A DNA stretch of 15,513 nt from an uncultured Bacilli bacterium (GTDB lineage: Bacteria > Bacillota_I > Bacilli_A > RF39 > UBA660), in contig CALVPL010000117.1 in NCBI GenBank assembly GCA_944351315.1, positions 1 through 15,513 on the forward strand, written 5' to 3'. The notes below the pieces were generated by a model. That model ran no database searches. It had not been told where the DNA came from and saw only the letters and a program-made list of their open reading frames with translations. Positions within the stretch are counted from its first letter, which is position 1, and each line of letters starts with the position of its first letter. The translations under genes and the position numbers were made by a program. Positions 1-7,004 of this stretch are shown in pieces.

Positions 1-627
1 ATCTTATCTCTATTAAGTAAACATACCGTAGTAGAGCATGACCATAATAAAGTAAACTATAATCCTGAATATGAATTTATTAATGCAGAATGTTGTCAAC
101 ACTTACTAAGAGACTTAAGAAAAGTTGAAATGAATATACCAGGACGTACATGGTGTAAAGAGATGATTGAGCTCTTTCAAAAATATGATCATCAACGAAA
201 AGAGTTAATCAAACAAGGAATAGATACATTCACAGAGGAAGAAATTAACGAATTCATCTTACAAGTAGATCATTGCTTGTTAAAAGGTTTGGAAGAAAAT
301 GGAAAAGATTCAAAGCCATACTATGCTGACAAAGAGCTTACGCTTATTTGGAGGATTATGGAATACCGAGATAACTACATTTACTGGATATTAGACTTTT
401 CTATTCCTTTTACAAATAATTTAAGCGAAAGAAACTTAAGAGGCATTAAATCCAAGATGAAAATAGCTGGGCAATTTCAAAATATCGAAAGAGCAAGAGA
501 TTATGCCAACATAAGAAGCTATATAGAGACATGTAGATTGTATGGTAAAAATGAATATGAGTCTTTAACAAGATTAGTAGAAGGGAATCCTTATACATTT
601 GCTGAACTTATTGCTACGAAAAAATAA
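1..627 (+). CDS. IS66 family transposase, C-terminal part (5' end outside window)
   Basis: The frame is open from base 1, so this is the 3' end of a longer gene; the first internal ATG at 130 is not the real start. The protein shows the second half of the IS66 DDE catalytic core: an HDH segment at bases 34-42 that fits the second catalytic Asp, a CCQHLLRDL segment that fits the family's N/CxAHLLRELK block, and near the C-terminus NNLSERNLRGIKSKMKIAGQF, which holds the catalytic Glu (NLSER). A following segment, RDYANIRSYIETCRLYG, is the typical IS66 tail. I see no frameshift in the visible part, so it could belong to an intact element. It reads toward rpmH but is insulated from it by a terminator. 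The first catalytic Asp, the N-terminal zinc-binding part and any accessory tnpA/tnpB genes would lie upstream, outside the window. Confidence 0.9.
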   Translation: MLSLLSKHTVVEHDHNKVNYNPEYEFINAECCQHLLRDLRKVEMNIPGRTWCKEMIELFQKYDHQRKELIKQGIDTFTEEEINEFILQVDHCLLKGLEENGKDSKPYYADKELTLIWRIMEYRDNYIYWILDFSIPFTNNLSERNLRGIKSKMKIAGQFQNIERARDYANIRSYIETCRLYGKNEYESLTRLVEGNPYTFAELIATKK

Positions 628-650
628 GTGAAAAAATCACCTATTTTTTT
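621..650 (+). terminator. Rho-independent terminator of the transposase gene
   Basis: AAAATAAGTGA (621-631) pairs with TCACCTATTTT (637-647) over 11 positions with one A-C mismatch, around a loop of five A residues, and continues into a T-run to 650. The transposase stop codon (625-627) lies inside the 5' arm. It would stop transcription from the insertion sequence before it reaches rpmH. Confidence 0.6.
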
Positions 651-709
651 GCGTGGCTGTAAATACTAACGAATTGTAACAGATTTCTACGGAGAAAAAA
701 CATAAATTG

Positions 710-739
710 TTGACTTTTTCTAGATTTTAATATTATAAT
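710..739 (+). promoter_or_regulatory. Sigma-A promoter of rpmH-rnpA-yidC-khpB
   Basis: A -35 box TTGACT (710-715) and a perfect -10 box TATAAT (734-739) are separated by 18 bp. The predicted start near 746 leaves a leader of about 26 nt containing the strong Shine-Dalgarno AAGGAGGG (757-764), 7 nt before the rpmH ATG. It lies downstream of the insertion sequence, so the element need not supply transcription to this operon. Confidence 0.85.
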
Positions 740-771
740 AAGGGAGCTTTAGAAAAAAGGAGGGAATTGTC

Positions 772-894
772 ATGATCGGAACTTATCAACCTAATAAAAG
801 AAAAAAAGCAAAGAAACATGGATTTTTTGCTCGTAAAGAAACGAATATTTTAAAAAGAAGAAGAAAAAAAGGACGCAAAGTATTATGTAAATAA
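772..894 (+). CDS. rpmH: 50S ribosomal protein bL34
   Basis: A 40-residue, highly basic protein containing TYQPNKRKKAKKHGFFAR, the hallmark N-terminal block of bL34, and ending RRRKKGRKVLCK, its usual C-terminus. It is a structural protein of the large ribosomal subunit, bound to 23S rRNA. Bacterial bL34 is usually about 44 residues. Here four residues are missing between the FxAR and RRR segments, and residues 2-3 are Ile-Gly where Lys-Arg is normal. The start is set by AAGGAGGG seven bases upstream. The gene is followed at once by a hairpin and then by rnpA, the standard rpmH-rnpA pairing in which the ribosomal protein is made in large excess over RnpA. The family assignment is firm; the shortened middle is unusual. 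Confidence 0.96.
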   Translation: MIGTYQPNKRKKAKKHGFFARKETNILKRRRKKGRKVLCK

Positions 895-895
895 A

Positions 896-920
896 CCACA
901 TCTTTTATGTGGCTTTTTTT
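896..920 (+). terminator. Hairpin with T-tract between rpmH and rnpA (terminator or attenuator)
   Basis: CCACAT (896-901) pairs perfectly with ATGTGG (907-912) around the loop CTTTT, followed by C and seven T residues (914-920). It begins one base after the rpmH stop. Since rnpA has no separate promoter in the 20 nt that follow, partial readthrough is the simple explanation and would keep rnpA expression below that of rpmH. Attenuation is inferred. Confidence 0.75.
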
Positions 921-939
921 GTATGGAGGTGGGAATTCC

Positions 940-1284
940 TTGAAAAAAATAGAAATGATAAAATCACATCAAGAATTTACTGAAATAATCCAAAAAGAAA
1001 AATATATAAAAAACCAGAATTTTTCTATATATATAAGGAAAGGAAAATATAATTATCCACATTTTGGAATAGCTGTATCCAAAAAATTAGGAAATGCGGT
1101 AACTAGAAATAAATTAAAAAGAAGAATGCGAATGATTTTAGATGAATGGAAAAAAGATTTGAAGTGTAATGAAGATTATATTATAATAATGAAAGAAAGC
1201 ACCAAAAATTTATCATTTGAAGAAATGAAAAATAGCTTTTTAAAATTAACAGTAAAAAGGAGAGAAAATGAAAAAACAGAATAA
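940..1284 (+). CDS. rnpA: Ribonuclease P protein component
   Basis: A 114-residue basic protein that binds the catalytic RNase P RNA and helps it recognise the 5' leader of precursor tRNAs. The diagnostic motif TRNKLKRRMR lies at about residues 55-64 and follows the family segment FGIAVSKKLGNAV. I chose TTG at 940 as the start: it is preceded by GGAGGTGGG (925-933) and gives the typical MKKIEMIKSHQEF opening and family length (about 115). An upstream in-frame ATG at 907 lies inside the 3' arm of the preceding hairpin and has no ribosome binding site. ATG at 955 is possible but has a poor Shine-Dalgarno. The 3' end overlaps yidC by 17 nt, so the two are probably translationally coupled. The RNase P RNA gene is not in the window. 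Confidence 0.95.
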   Translation: MKKIEMIKSHQEFTEIIQKEKYIKNQNFSIYIRKGKYNYPHFGIAVSKKLGNAVTRNKLKRRMRMILDEWKKDLKCNEDYIIIMKESTKNLSFEEMKNSFLKLTVKRRENEKTE

Positions 1285-2299
1285 GATTTTAGCACTAATT
1301 ATGATTTCCATGATCTTTTTAGCGAGTGGATGTGGAAATGATGATTACATTAAGGATGAAAATGGGAACATTATAGTAAATGAAGTTACTGGTCAAAGTG
1401 TCCAAAAAAATATATTATGTCAACCAGAAAAAGATTCAGAGTTGTATAGAATATATGAAGAACATCAAGATCAATTAGATGTCCCAGTAAGTGAATTGCC
1501 AACTTGTGAAGAATTTAATTTGACTTCAAATAAATATGATGGTTTATGGCAAGCTCTTTTAGTTAGACCATTGGCCTATATAATTTTACAATTTGGTTAT
1601 TTATTTAATAATTTTGGTATCTCAGTAATGTTCGTAGGTTTATTAATTCGAATAATTTTAATGCCTCTTTCTATTAAAAGTATGCGTCAATCTACTAACT
1701 TACAAAAAGCTCAACCTGAGATTGCTAGAATAGAGAAGAAGTATGCTGGAAGAACCGATAGTGATTCTATGATGGCAAAAAGTCAAGAAACCATGATGGT
1801 TTATCAAAAGTATAAAATTAATCCTGTTTCTGGATGTTTAGTTGCCTTAATTCAAATTCCTTTATTTTTCGCATTCTTATCGGCGATTAATGAAGTGCCA
1901 GCAATTTTTGAAGGAGAACTATTTGGAATGCATCTTGGTATGACTCCATGGAAAGGCTTAGCAGAAGGGCAATATATATATATAGTGTTAATCTTCTTAA
2001 TTGTAGCAACAACTTATATTTCCTTTAAAAATACTATGAAACAAGGTCAAAATAATGAAATGATGAAACAAATGAACTTTATGTTTATGTTCATGATTAT
2101 AAGTATTTCAATCGCTTCATTTAGTTTACCAACTGCCATTGCATTTTACTGGATCGTAATTAATGGATTTGCTGTAATTCAAAATTATATTATTAAGAAA
2201 ATTTTAGCAAAAGAACAAAAAGATCCAAATATTATAGATATTAAACATAAAGAGAAAACAAAAAATTCTAAAAACAAAAAGAAGAAAGAAGTGAAGTAA
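1268..2299 (+). CDS. yidC: Membrane protein insertase YidC/SpoIIIJ (lipoprotein form)
   Basis: A 343-residue YidC/Oxa1 family insertase that inserts and folds membrane proteins alone or with SecYEG. A signal sequence ends in the lipobox LASGC (residues 18-22), so Cys22 should be lipidated, as in Gram-positive YidC. The conserved core follows: TM1 (about 115-135) with the groove arginine Arg128 in LLIRIILMPLSIK, a cytoplasmic hairpin, then hydrophobic segments at about 188-208, 235-253, 271-288 and 289-306. The C-terminal 25 residues are Lys-rich, consistent with a ribosome-binding tail. The stretch between the lipid anchor and TM1 is longer than in Bacillus SpoIIIJ and carries Cys51 and Cys80. 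The start has AAGGAGAG five bases upstream and overlaps rnpA. One base separates its stop from khpB, its usual partner. In spore formers the family also supports forespore signalling; that role here is inference. Confidence 0.95.
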   Translation: MKKQNKILALIMISMIFLASGCGNDDYIKDENGNIIVNEVTGQSVQKNILCQPEKDSELYRIYEEHQDQLDVPVSELPTCEEFNLTSNKYDGLWQALLVRPLAYIILQFGYLFNNFGISVMFVGLLIRIILMPLSIKSMRQSTNLQKAQPEIARIEKKYAGRTDSDSMMAKSQETMMVYQKYKINPVSGCLVALIQIPLFFAFLSAINEVPAIFEGELFGMHLGMTPWKGLAEGQYIYIVLIFLIVATTYISFKNTMKQGQNNEMMKQMNFMFMFMIISISIASFSLPTAIAFYWIVINGFAVIQNYIIKKILAKEQKDPNIIDIKHKEKTKNSKNKKKKEVK

Positions 2300-2300
2300 C

Positions 2301-2897
2301 ATGCCAACTGTAGTTGAAGCAAAAACTTTAATTGAAGCGGTCGAAGAAGCTAAAAATCTTTTACACACAGATAAGATCATTTATAAAAGCGAAGAAATAA
2401 AAGGAAAGCTTTTTAAGGGAAAAACTTACCAAGTAACCGCGATTTCTTATCAAGAGCTTCTTGAAGAAATAAAAAAATATTTACAAGATGTTATCGAAAA
2501 TCTAGGTTTAGAAGTTCAATTTGAATCAAGTTATGATGAAGGTATTTTTAATATCACAATGTATTCAAATAATAATCCTATATTAATCGGAAAAAATGGT
2601 CAGACACTAAAGGCTTTAGAAACATTAGTAAAAGCTAAAATAAATCTTGATTGGCAAATGCATATAAAAGTAGTTTTAGATGTTGCAAATTATAAAGAAA
2701 AAAGAATTGCCAATTTAGAAAGATTAGCAATAAGAACTGCAAAAGAAGTAAGAGAAACAAAAATGGATGCCGTTTTAGAAGATATGAATTCTTATGAACG
2801 AAGAATCATCCACAATAAATTAGCTAATTTTAAAGGGGTTTCTACAACAAGTGAAGGTGAAGAACCACATCGTCATGTTATAATAAAAGCAGAGTAA
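2301..2897 (+). CDS. khpB: RNA-binding protein KhpB (Jag/EloR; KH and R3H domains)
   Basis: A 198-residue protein with the full Jag architecture: an N-terminal Jag domain (about residues 1-50, opening VVEAKTLIEAVEEA), a central KH domain with the GxxG loop GKNG at 97-100 (ILIGKNGQTLKALETLV), and a C-terminal R3H domain with R167xxxH171 and the ending TSEGEEPHRHVII. The family binds RNA, pairs with KhpA in many Firmicutes, and affects cell elongation and division. It starts one base after the yidC stop, with only a weak purine-rich Shine-Dalgarno within the yidC tail, suggesting coupled translation. It is the last gene of the rpmH operon, as its stop codon sits in a terminator loop. The linker between Jag and KH domains is short compared with EloR-type proteins. 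Confidence 0.95.
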   Translation: MPTVVEAKTLIEAVEEAKNLLHTDKIIYKSEEIKGKLFKGKTYQVTAISYQELLEEIKKYLQDVIENLGLEVQFESSYDEGIFNITMYSNNNPILIGKNGQTLKALETLVKAKINLDWQMHIKVVLDVANYKEKRIANLERLAIRTAKEVRETKMDAVLEDMNSYERRIIHNKLANFKGVSTTSEGEEPHRHVIIKAE

Positions 2898-2909
2898 TCT
2901 GTTTTTTTT
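2885..2909 (+). terminator. Terminator of the rpmH-khpB operon, stop codon in the loop
   Basis: AAAAGCAGA (2885-2893) pairs with TCTGTTTTT (2898-2906), with one G-U pair, closing a GNRA-type GTAA loop (2894-2897) that includes the khpB stop codon TAA. T residues continue to 2909. It directly abuts the Noc-binding palindrome. Confidence 0.7.
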
Positions 2910-2924
2910 ATTTCCCGGGAAATA
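2909..2924. promoter_or_regulatory. Noc-binding sequence (NBS), perfect palindrome
   Basis: The 16-mer TATTTCCCGGGAAATA is a perfect palindrome and equals, as I recall it, the Noc-binding consensus of Bacillus subtilis (core ATTTCCCGGGAAAT). By eye I found no second copy in the window. It lies between the khpB terminator and the mnmE promoter, ending 6 bp before the -35 box. A Noc-type gene lies 4 kb downstream. In Bacillus, Noc loads at such sites, spreads along DNA using CTP, and blocks division over the nucleoid. Because the palindrome is followed by A and then T-residues, it might also act as a weak second terminator. Confidence 0.85.
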
Positions 2925-2930
2925 ATTTTT

Positions 2931-2959
2931 TTTACAACTTTTTAAAATAATGGTATAAT
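2931..2959 (+). promoter_or_regulatory. Sigma-A promoter of mnmE-mnmG-rsmG
   Basis: TTTACA (2931-2936), a 17-bp spacer and TATAAT (2954-2959) preceded by TGG, giving an extended -10. The predicted start is near 2966. The Shine-Dalgarno GGGAG (2970-2974) lies 7 nt before the mnmE ATG, so the leader is very short. The NBS lies just upstream, so bound or spreading Noc could affect this promoter (inference). Confidence 0.85.
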
Positions 2960-2981
2960 ACCCGCGAATGGGAGTGATTTT

Positions 2982-4337
2982 ATGAATACCACAATCGCAG
3001 CAATTTCAACGAACAATATTGGCCTTGGAGCAATTAATATAATAAGAATAAGTGGTCCTGAAGCTATCGAAATAGTTTCTAAAATATTTTCCAATAAAAA
3101 ATTTTCTCAAGCACCATCACATACAATCCATTATGGATATATAAAAAGAGAAGATGAAGTGTTAGATGAAGTATTAGTTATGTTGATGAGAGCACCAAAA
3201 ACGTATACAAAAGAGGATGTAGTAGAAATCAATTGTCATGGTGGATCTGTTACAGCCAACAAGATCTTAGAATTATTATATGAAAAAGGAGCAGTACCAG
3301 CTGAACCAGGAGAATTTACGAAACGAGCTTTTTTAAATGGAAGAATAAATTTGCTAGAAGCGGAAAGCATAGAAGATTTATTAGAAGCAAAAAGTGAAAA
3401 TGCTCGTAAAATGGCTATAAATGGTGTAAGCGGAAAAACGACAAAATTAATTCAAGAGTTGCGGGAAAAAATGGTAGGATTACTAGCAAATATTGAAGTC
3501 AATATTGATTATCCAGAATATATTGATGAACTTCAAATCACAAAAGAAAATATCACTCCAGTATTAACAGAAATCAAAAATGAATTAGAAAAAATCATCG
3601 AAGAATCCGAAAATGGTCAATTCATTAAAAATGGAATCACAATCGCGATCATTGGGCGTCCAAATGTAGGTAAATCTTCTTTATTAAATGCGTTACTTGA
3701 AGAAGATAAGGCTATTGTAACAGACATATCTGGAACCACTAGAGATATAGTAGAAGGGGAACTTTTATACAAGGGAATTAATTTAAAATTCATTGATACA
3801 GCTGGTATTCGTGAAACAAATGACTTGGTAGAAAAAATTGGTGTAGAAAAAAGCTTAGCAATCAAACAAAAAGCCGACATTACAATTTTAGTGTTAAACA
3901 ACAATGAACCATTAACCAAAGAAGAACAAGAATTATTAGATTCGATTGAAAATCAAAAAGCAATTATTTTTATAAATAAAATAGATTTAGAAACAAAATT
4001 AGAAAAAGTTACTACTTCTAAAAAAATTATTAAAGGAAGTACAAGAACCAAAAAAGGTTTAGAAGAATTAAAACAAGAAATTATAAACATTTTTTCATTA
4101 GAAGATATGAGTTATAAAGATTTAACATATTTATCCAATACAAGACAAATTAGCCTAGCAAAAATGTCCTTACAAACGATTGAAAACGTCATTGAAGCAA
4201 ATGAAGAGAATGTTCCTGTAGATATGTTAGCTATAGATATTCGTGAGTCTTGGGAAAATTTAGGACAAATTATTGGAGAATCTTATGAAGATGAATTAGT
4301 AGACAATATTTTTAAAAGATTTTGTCTAGGAAAGTAG
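2982..4337 (+). CDS. mnmE: tRNA modification GTPase MnmE (TrmE)
   Basis: A 451-residue GTPase that, with MnmG, installs the cmnm5 group on wobble uridine 34 of certain tRNAs in the cytoplasm, using a formyl-folate derived one-carbon unit and glycine. The N-terminal folate-binding domain (about 1-118) opens with TIAAISTNNIGLGAINIIRISG. The helical domain is interrupted by the G domain: P-loop GRPNVGKS (225-232), GTTRD (251-255), DTAG (272-275) and NKID (332-335). The C-terminus is FCLGK, the family's conserved FC(I/L)GK with catalytic Cys448. The length is normal. Translation starts at an ATG behind GGGAG, from its own promoter. mnmG follows after 7 nt, so partner subunits are made from one message. 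Confidence 0.97.
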   Translation: MNTTIAAISTNNIGLGAINIIRISGPEAIEIVSKIFSNKKFSQAPSHTIHYGYIKREDEVLDEVLVMLMRAPKTYTKEDVVEINCHGGSVTANKILELLYEKGAVPAEPGEFTKRAFLNGRINLLEAESIEDLLEAKSENARKMAINGVSGKTTKLIQELREKMVGLLANIEVNIDYPEYIDELQITKENITPVLTEIKNELEKIIEESENGQFIKNGITIAIIGRPNVGKSSLLNALLEEDKAIVTDISGTTRDIVEGELLYKGINLKFIDTAGIRETNDLVEKIGVEKSLAIKQKADITILVLNNNEPLTKEEQELLDSIENQKAIIFINKIDLETKLEKVTTSKKIIKGSTRTKKGLEELKQEIINIFSLEDMSYKDLTYLSNTRQISLAKMSLQTIENVIEANEENVPVDMLAIDIRESWENLGQIIGESYEDELVDNIFKRFCLGK

Positions 4338-4344
4338 GGGTAAA

Positions 4345-6210
4345 ATGAAATACGATATCATAGTAGTTGGTGGTGGTCATGCTGGAATAGAAGCAAGCCA
4401 TATAGCAGCTTTTAAAGGACATAAAACTCTTTTAATTACAATGAATAAAAAAAATATAGGAGATATGCCATGTAATCCATCTATTGGGGGAACAGCTAAA
4501 GGAATTATAGTGAGAGAAATTGATGCTTTAGGTGGAATTATGGGGCGTATCGCAGATATTTCTCATTTTCAAATTAAAATGTTAAACAATTCAAAAGGAC
4601 CAGCCGTTCGTTCTTTAAGAGCTCAAGCTGATAAAACAACTTATCCACAAAATATGCAAATAGAATTAGAAAATACATCTAATTTAACTATTTTAGAAGG
4701 AACAGTAGAAGATTTGCTTATCGAACAAAATAAAGTAAAAGGAGTAGTTCTCCAAGATGGCCAAAAAATTTTAGCAGAAGCAGTAATTTTAACAACTGGA
4801 ACTTATTTAAAAGCGAATGTTTTAATCGGTTCAGAAAATACTCCATCTGGTCCTCATGGCGAAAAAAGAAGTAATTATTTAAGCGATAATCTAAAAAAAT
4901 ATGGCTTCACAATTCAAAGATTGAAGACTGGAACTCCTCAAAGAATTAAAGCTTCATCTATTGATTTTTCTAAAATGCAACCAGAATATGGGGATAATAC
5001 CTATTGGACATTTTCATTTGATAACCAAGCTTCCTATAAAATTAATGAACAACAAAAGTGCTATTTAATTTATACTAACGAAAATACTCATAAAATTATC
5101 TTAGAAAATCTAGATAAATCAGCAATGTATGGCGGATATGTTACTGGAATTGGACCAAGATATTGTCCGAGTATTGAAGATAAATTAGTTCGTTTTAAAG
5201 ATAAAGAAAGACATCAACTTTTCTTAGAACCAGAAAGTCTTTACTACGATGAATGGTATTTACAAGGATTTTCCACATCTATGCCAAGGGATATCCAAGA
5301 AAAAATGGTTCATAGTTTAAGTGGTTTAGAAAATGCTGTCATATCAAAATATGCTTATGCAATCGAATATGATGCCATTGATCCTTTACAAATATACCCA
5401 TCCCTAGAAACAAAAGTAATTGAAAATCTTTATACAGCAGGACAAATTAATGGGACAAGTGGTTATGAAGAAGCAGCTGGTCAAGGTTTAATGGCCGGTA
5501 TCAATGCCAGTTTAAAATTGGAAGGAAAAGAACCACTTATTTTAAAAAGAAATGATGCTTACATTGGAGTTTTAATCGATGATTTAGTAACAAAAGGAAC
5601 ACAAGAGCCATATCGTATGCTAACTTCAAGAGCCGAATTTCGTTTAATTTTACGTCATGACAATGCGGATTTAAGACTTAGAGAATATGCTCATAACGTT
5701 GGAAGTATCACTGAAAAACAATATCAAAATTATCAAGAAAGACAACAAAAACTTCAACTAGGAGAAAAATATCTCCAAGAAACAAAATTAAAAATAACTC
5801 CAGAAATTAAAGAGATATTTTTAACAAATCAAAAAGAAGTTCCAACCATTACAGAATCTTTATATAATCTTTTAAAAAGACCAGAAATTACAATGGATTT
5901 CTTAGAAAAAATTCTTTCTATTCCAATAGATGACCAAACAAAAGAAGAATTAGAAATTCAAATAAAGTATGAAGGTTATATTAAAAAAACATATAAAGAA
6001 GTCGAAAAAATGAAAAAATTAGAAGAAAAAATGATTCCAAAAGATATTAATTATCAAAAAATTAAAAACTTAGCTTCAGAAGCTCGGCAAAAACTAGAAA
6101 AAATAAGACCGATCTCTGTGGGTCAAGCTGCTCGAATTAGTGGCGTAAATCCTTCTGACATCGCGATATTAAGTGTTTATTTAAAGAAAGAGTATAATAA
6201 AAATGAATAA
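4345..6210 (+). CDS. mnmG: tRNA uridine-5-carboxymethylaminomethyl modification enzyme MnmG (GidA)
   Basis: A 621-residue FAD-dependent partner of MnmE in the wobble-uridine modification. The N-terminal dinucleotide-binding motif GGGHAGIEAS (9-18) binds FAD. The following CNPSIGG segment and the GPAVRSLRAQADK segment are signatures of the MnmG family, and the late GYEEAAGQGLMAGINA motif completes the flavin site. The C-terminal region (from about 550) is helical and contacts MnmE and tRNA. The length matches the family. It starts 7 nt after the mnmE stop, with AGGGG overlapping that stop, and its own end overlaps rsmG by 8 nt. A perfect DnaA-box nonamer occurs inside the gene at 4641-4649; it may be coincidental because it encodes the conserved Tyr-Pro-Gln. 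Confidence 0.97.
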   Translation: MKYDIIVVGGGHAGIEASHIAAFKGHKTLLITMNKKNIGDMPCNPSIGGTAKGIIVREIDALGGIMGRIADISHFQIKMLNNSKGPAVRSLRAQADKTTYPQNMQIELENTSNLTILEGTVEDLLIEQNKVKGVVLQDGQKILAEAVILTTGTYLKANVLIGSENTPSGPHGEKRSNYLSDNLKKYGFTIQRLKTGTPQRIKASSIDFSKMQPEYGDNTYWTFSFDNQASYKINEQQKCYLIYTNENTHKIILENLDKSAMYGGYVTGIGPRYCPSIEDKLVRFKDKERHQLFLEPESLYYDEWYLQGFSTSMPRDIQEKMVHSLSGLENAVISKYAYAIEYDAIDPLQIYPSLETKVIENLYTAGQINGTSGYEEAAGQGLMAGINASLKLEGKEPLILKRNDAYIGVLIDDLVTKGTQEPYRMLTSRAEFRLILRHDNADLRLREYAHNVGSITEKQYQNYQERQQKLQLGEKYLQETKLKITPEIKEIFLTNQKEVPTITESLYNLLKRPEITMDFLEKILSIPIDDQTKEELEIQIKYEGYIKKTYKEVEKMKKLEEKMIPKDINYQKIKNLASEARQKLEKIRPISVGQAARISGVNPSDIAILSVYLKKEYNKNE

Positions 6211-6907
6211 AGAAGAATTTTTGCAAGAAATAAAAAAATTAAATATTGAATTAACAGAAAAAATGGCAGAACAATTAAAACAGTATGCCGACTTTTTGTT
6301 AGAATACAATAAACATACGAATTTAACAGCAATTAAAACTGAAGAAGAAGTGTATTTAAAACATTTTTATGATTCACTTACTTTAGTAAAAATAGCCAAT
6401 TTAACCACGGGTACCTTATTAGATGTTGGTACAGGTGCCGGTTTTCCAGGTCTAGTTTTAGCAATCGTTTTTCCAAATTTAAGGGTAACTTTATTAGATA
6501 GTAACAATAAAAAAATAACCTTTTTAAATGAATGTATTACTAAATTTCAACTTCCAAATGTTCAAACAATTTATAGTAGAGCAGAAGATTTTACTCGAAT
6601 TCATCGTGAAGAATTTGATTTTGTAACATCAAGAGCCGTTGCCGAATTAAGAATCTTACTTGAATTAAACATTCCAGCTCTTAAAGTAAATGGCAAATTT
6701 CTAGTTATGAAAGGAAATATTGAAGAAGAAATAAAAACTTCTTTAAAAACAATGGAAATATTACATTGTAAAATAATCAAAAAAGAACAGTTTGATTTAC
6801 CAAATCAAGGAGGAACTAGAACCTTATTAAGCATTATAAAAGAAAGAGAAACCGATAAAAAATATCCTAGAACATACGATAAAATAAAAAAGAAAGAGTT
6901 AAAATAA
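6203..6907 (+). CDS. rsmG: 16S rRNA (guanine-527-N7)-methyltransferase RsmG (GidB)
   Basis: A 234-residue S-adenosylmethionine-dependent methylase that modifies G527 (E. coli numbering) in the 530 loop of 16S rRNA. The motif-I loop DVGTGAGFPG lies at residues 74-83. Upstream are the family segments YNKHTNLTAI (35-44) and HFYDSL (54-59); downstream are LLDSNNKK and TSRAVAEL. The family ending KYPR is present, followed by a Lys-rich tail. It is the last gene of the mnmE operon, overlapping mnmG by 8 nt and with a weak Shine-Dalgarno, so it is probably translated by coupling. Its stop codon lies in the loop of a terminator. Loss of this enzyme is known to give low-level streptomycin resistance in other bacteria. 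Confidence 0.96.
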   Translation: MNKEEFLQEIKKLNIELTEKMAEQLKQYADFLLEYNKHTNLTAIKTEEEVYLKHFYDSLTLVKIANLTTGTLLDVGTGAGFPGLVLAIVFPNLRVTLLDSNNKKITFLNECITKFQLPNVQTIYSRAEDFTRIHREEFDFVTSRAVAELRILLELNIPALKVNGKFLVMKGNIEEEIKTSLKTMEILHCKIIKKEQFDLPNQGGTRTLLSIIKERETDKKYPRTYDKIKKKELK

Positions 6908-6922
6908 ACTTTTTCTTTTTTT
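6887..6922 (+). terminator. Terminator of the mnmE-mnmG-rsmG operon
   Basis: An A/G-rich arm (6887-6898) pairs with a T/C-rich arm (6909-6920) over 12 positions, with one G-U pair, around a 10-nt loop that contains the rsmG stop codon (6905-6907). The 3' arm merges with the T-tract to 6922. The stem is AT-rich, so its strength is uncertain. Confidence 0.6.
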
Positions 6923-6937
6923 ATAACCGAAAATCTA

Positions 6938-6966
6938 TTGCTTAAATAGAAAAAAATTGTTACAAT
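6938..6966 (+). promoter_or_regulatory. Sigma-A promoter of noc
   Basis: TTGCTT (6938-6943), a 17-bp spacer and TACAAT (6961-6966), placing transcription start near 6973. An alternative TTG start codon of noc at 6957 lies inside this promoter and could not be translated from the transcript it makes, which supports the GTG at 7005. Confidence 0.65.
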
Positions 6967-7004
6967 ATTATATAGATAGAATAGGCATTAAGGGGCTGAT
7001 TTTA

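Larger units (their letters stand above)
1..690 (+). mobile_element. Right-hand portion of an IS66-type insertion sequence; right end not defined
   Basis: The transposase fragment implies that an insertion sequence enters the window from the left. Its right boundary must lie between the transposase stop (627) and the rpmH promoter (710). Bases 651-690 contain no gene and are the likely place for the right inverted repeat. I cannot define that repeat because the left end is not visible, and no target duplication can be checked. The end coordinate is therefore a guess. Confidence 0.4.

Noticed and set aside
907..939. Longer rnpA starting at ATG 907
   Set aside because: The ATG is part of the hairpin stem after rpmH and has no Shine-Dalgarno; the added residues do not fit RnpA, and TTG 940 has GGAGGTGGG.
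3617..3919. Minus-strand open frame of 100 codons inside mnmE
   Set aside because: It lies over the highly conserved GTPase domain of mnmE, has no ribosome binding site and no recognisable protein features; a shadow frame.
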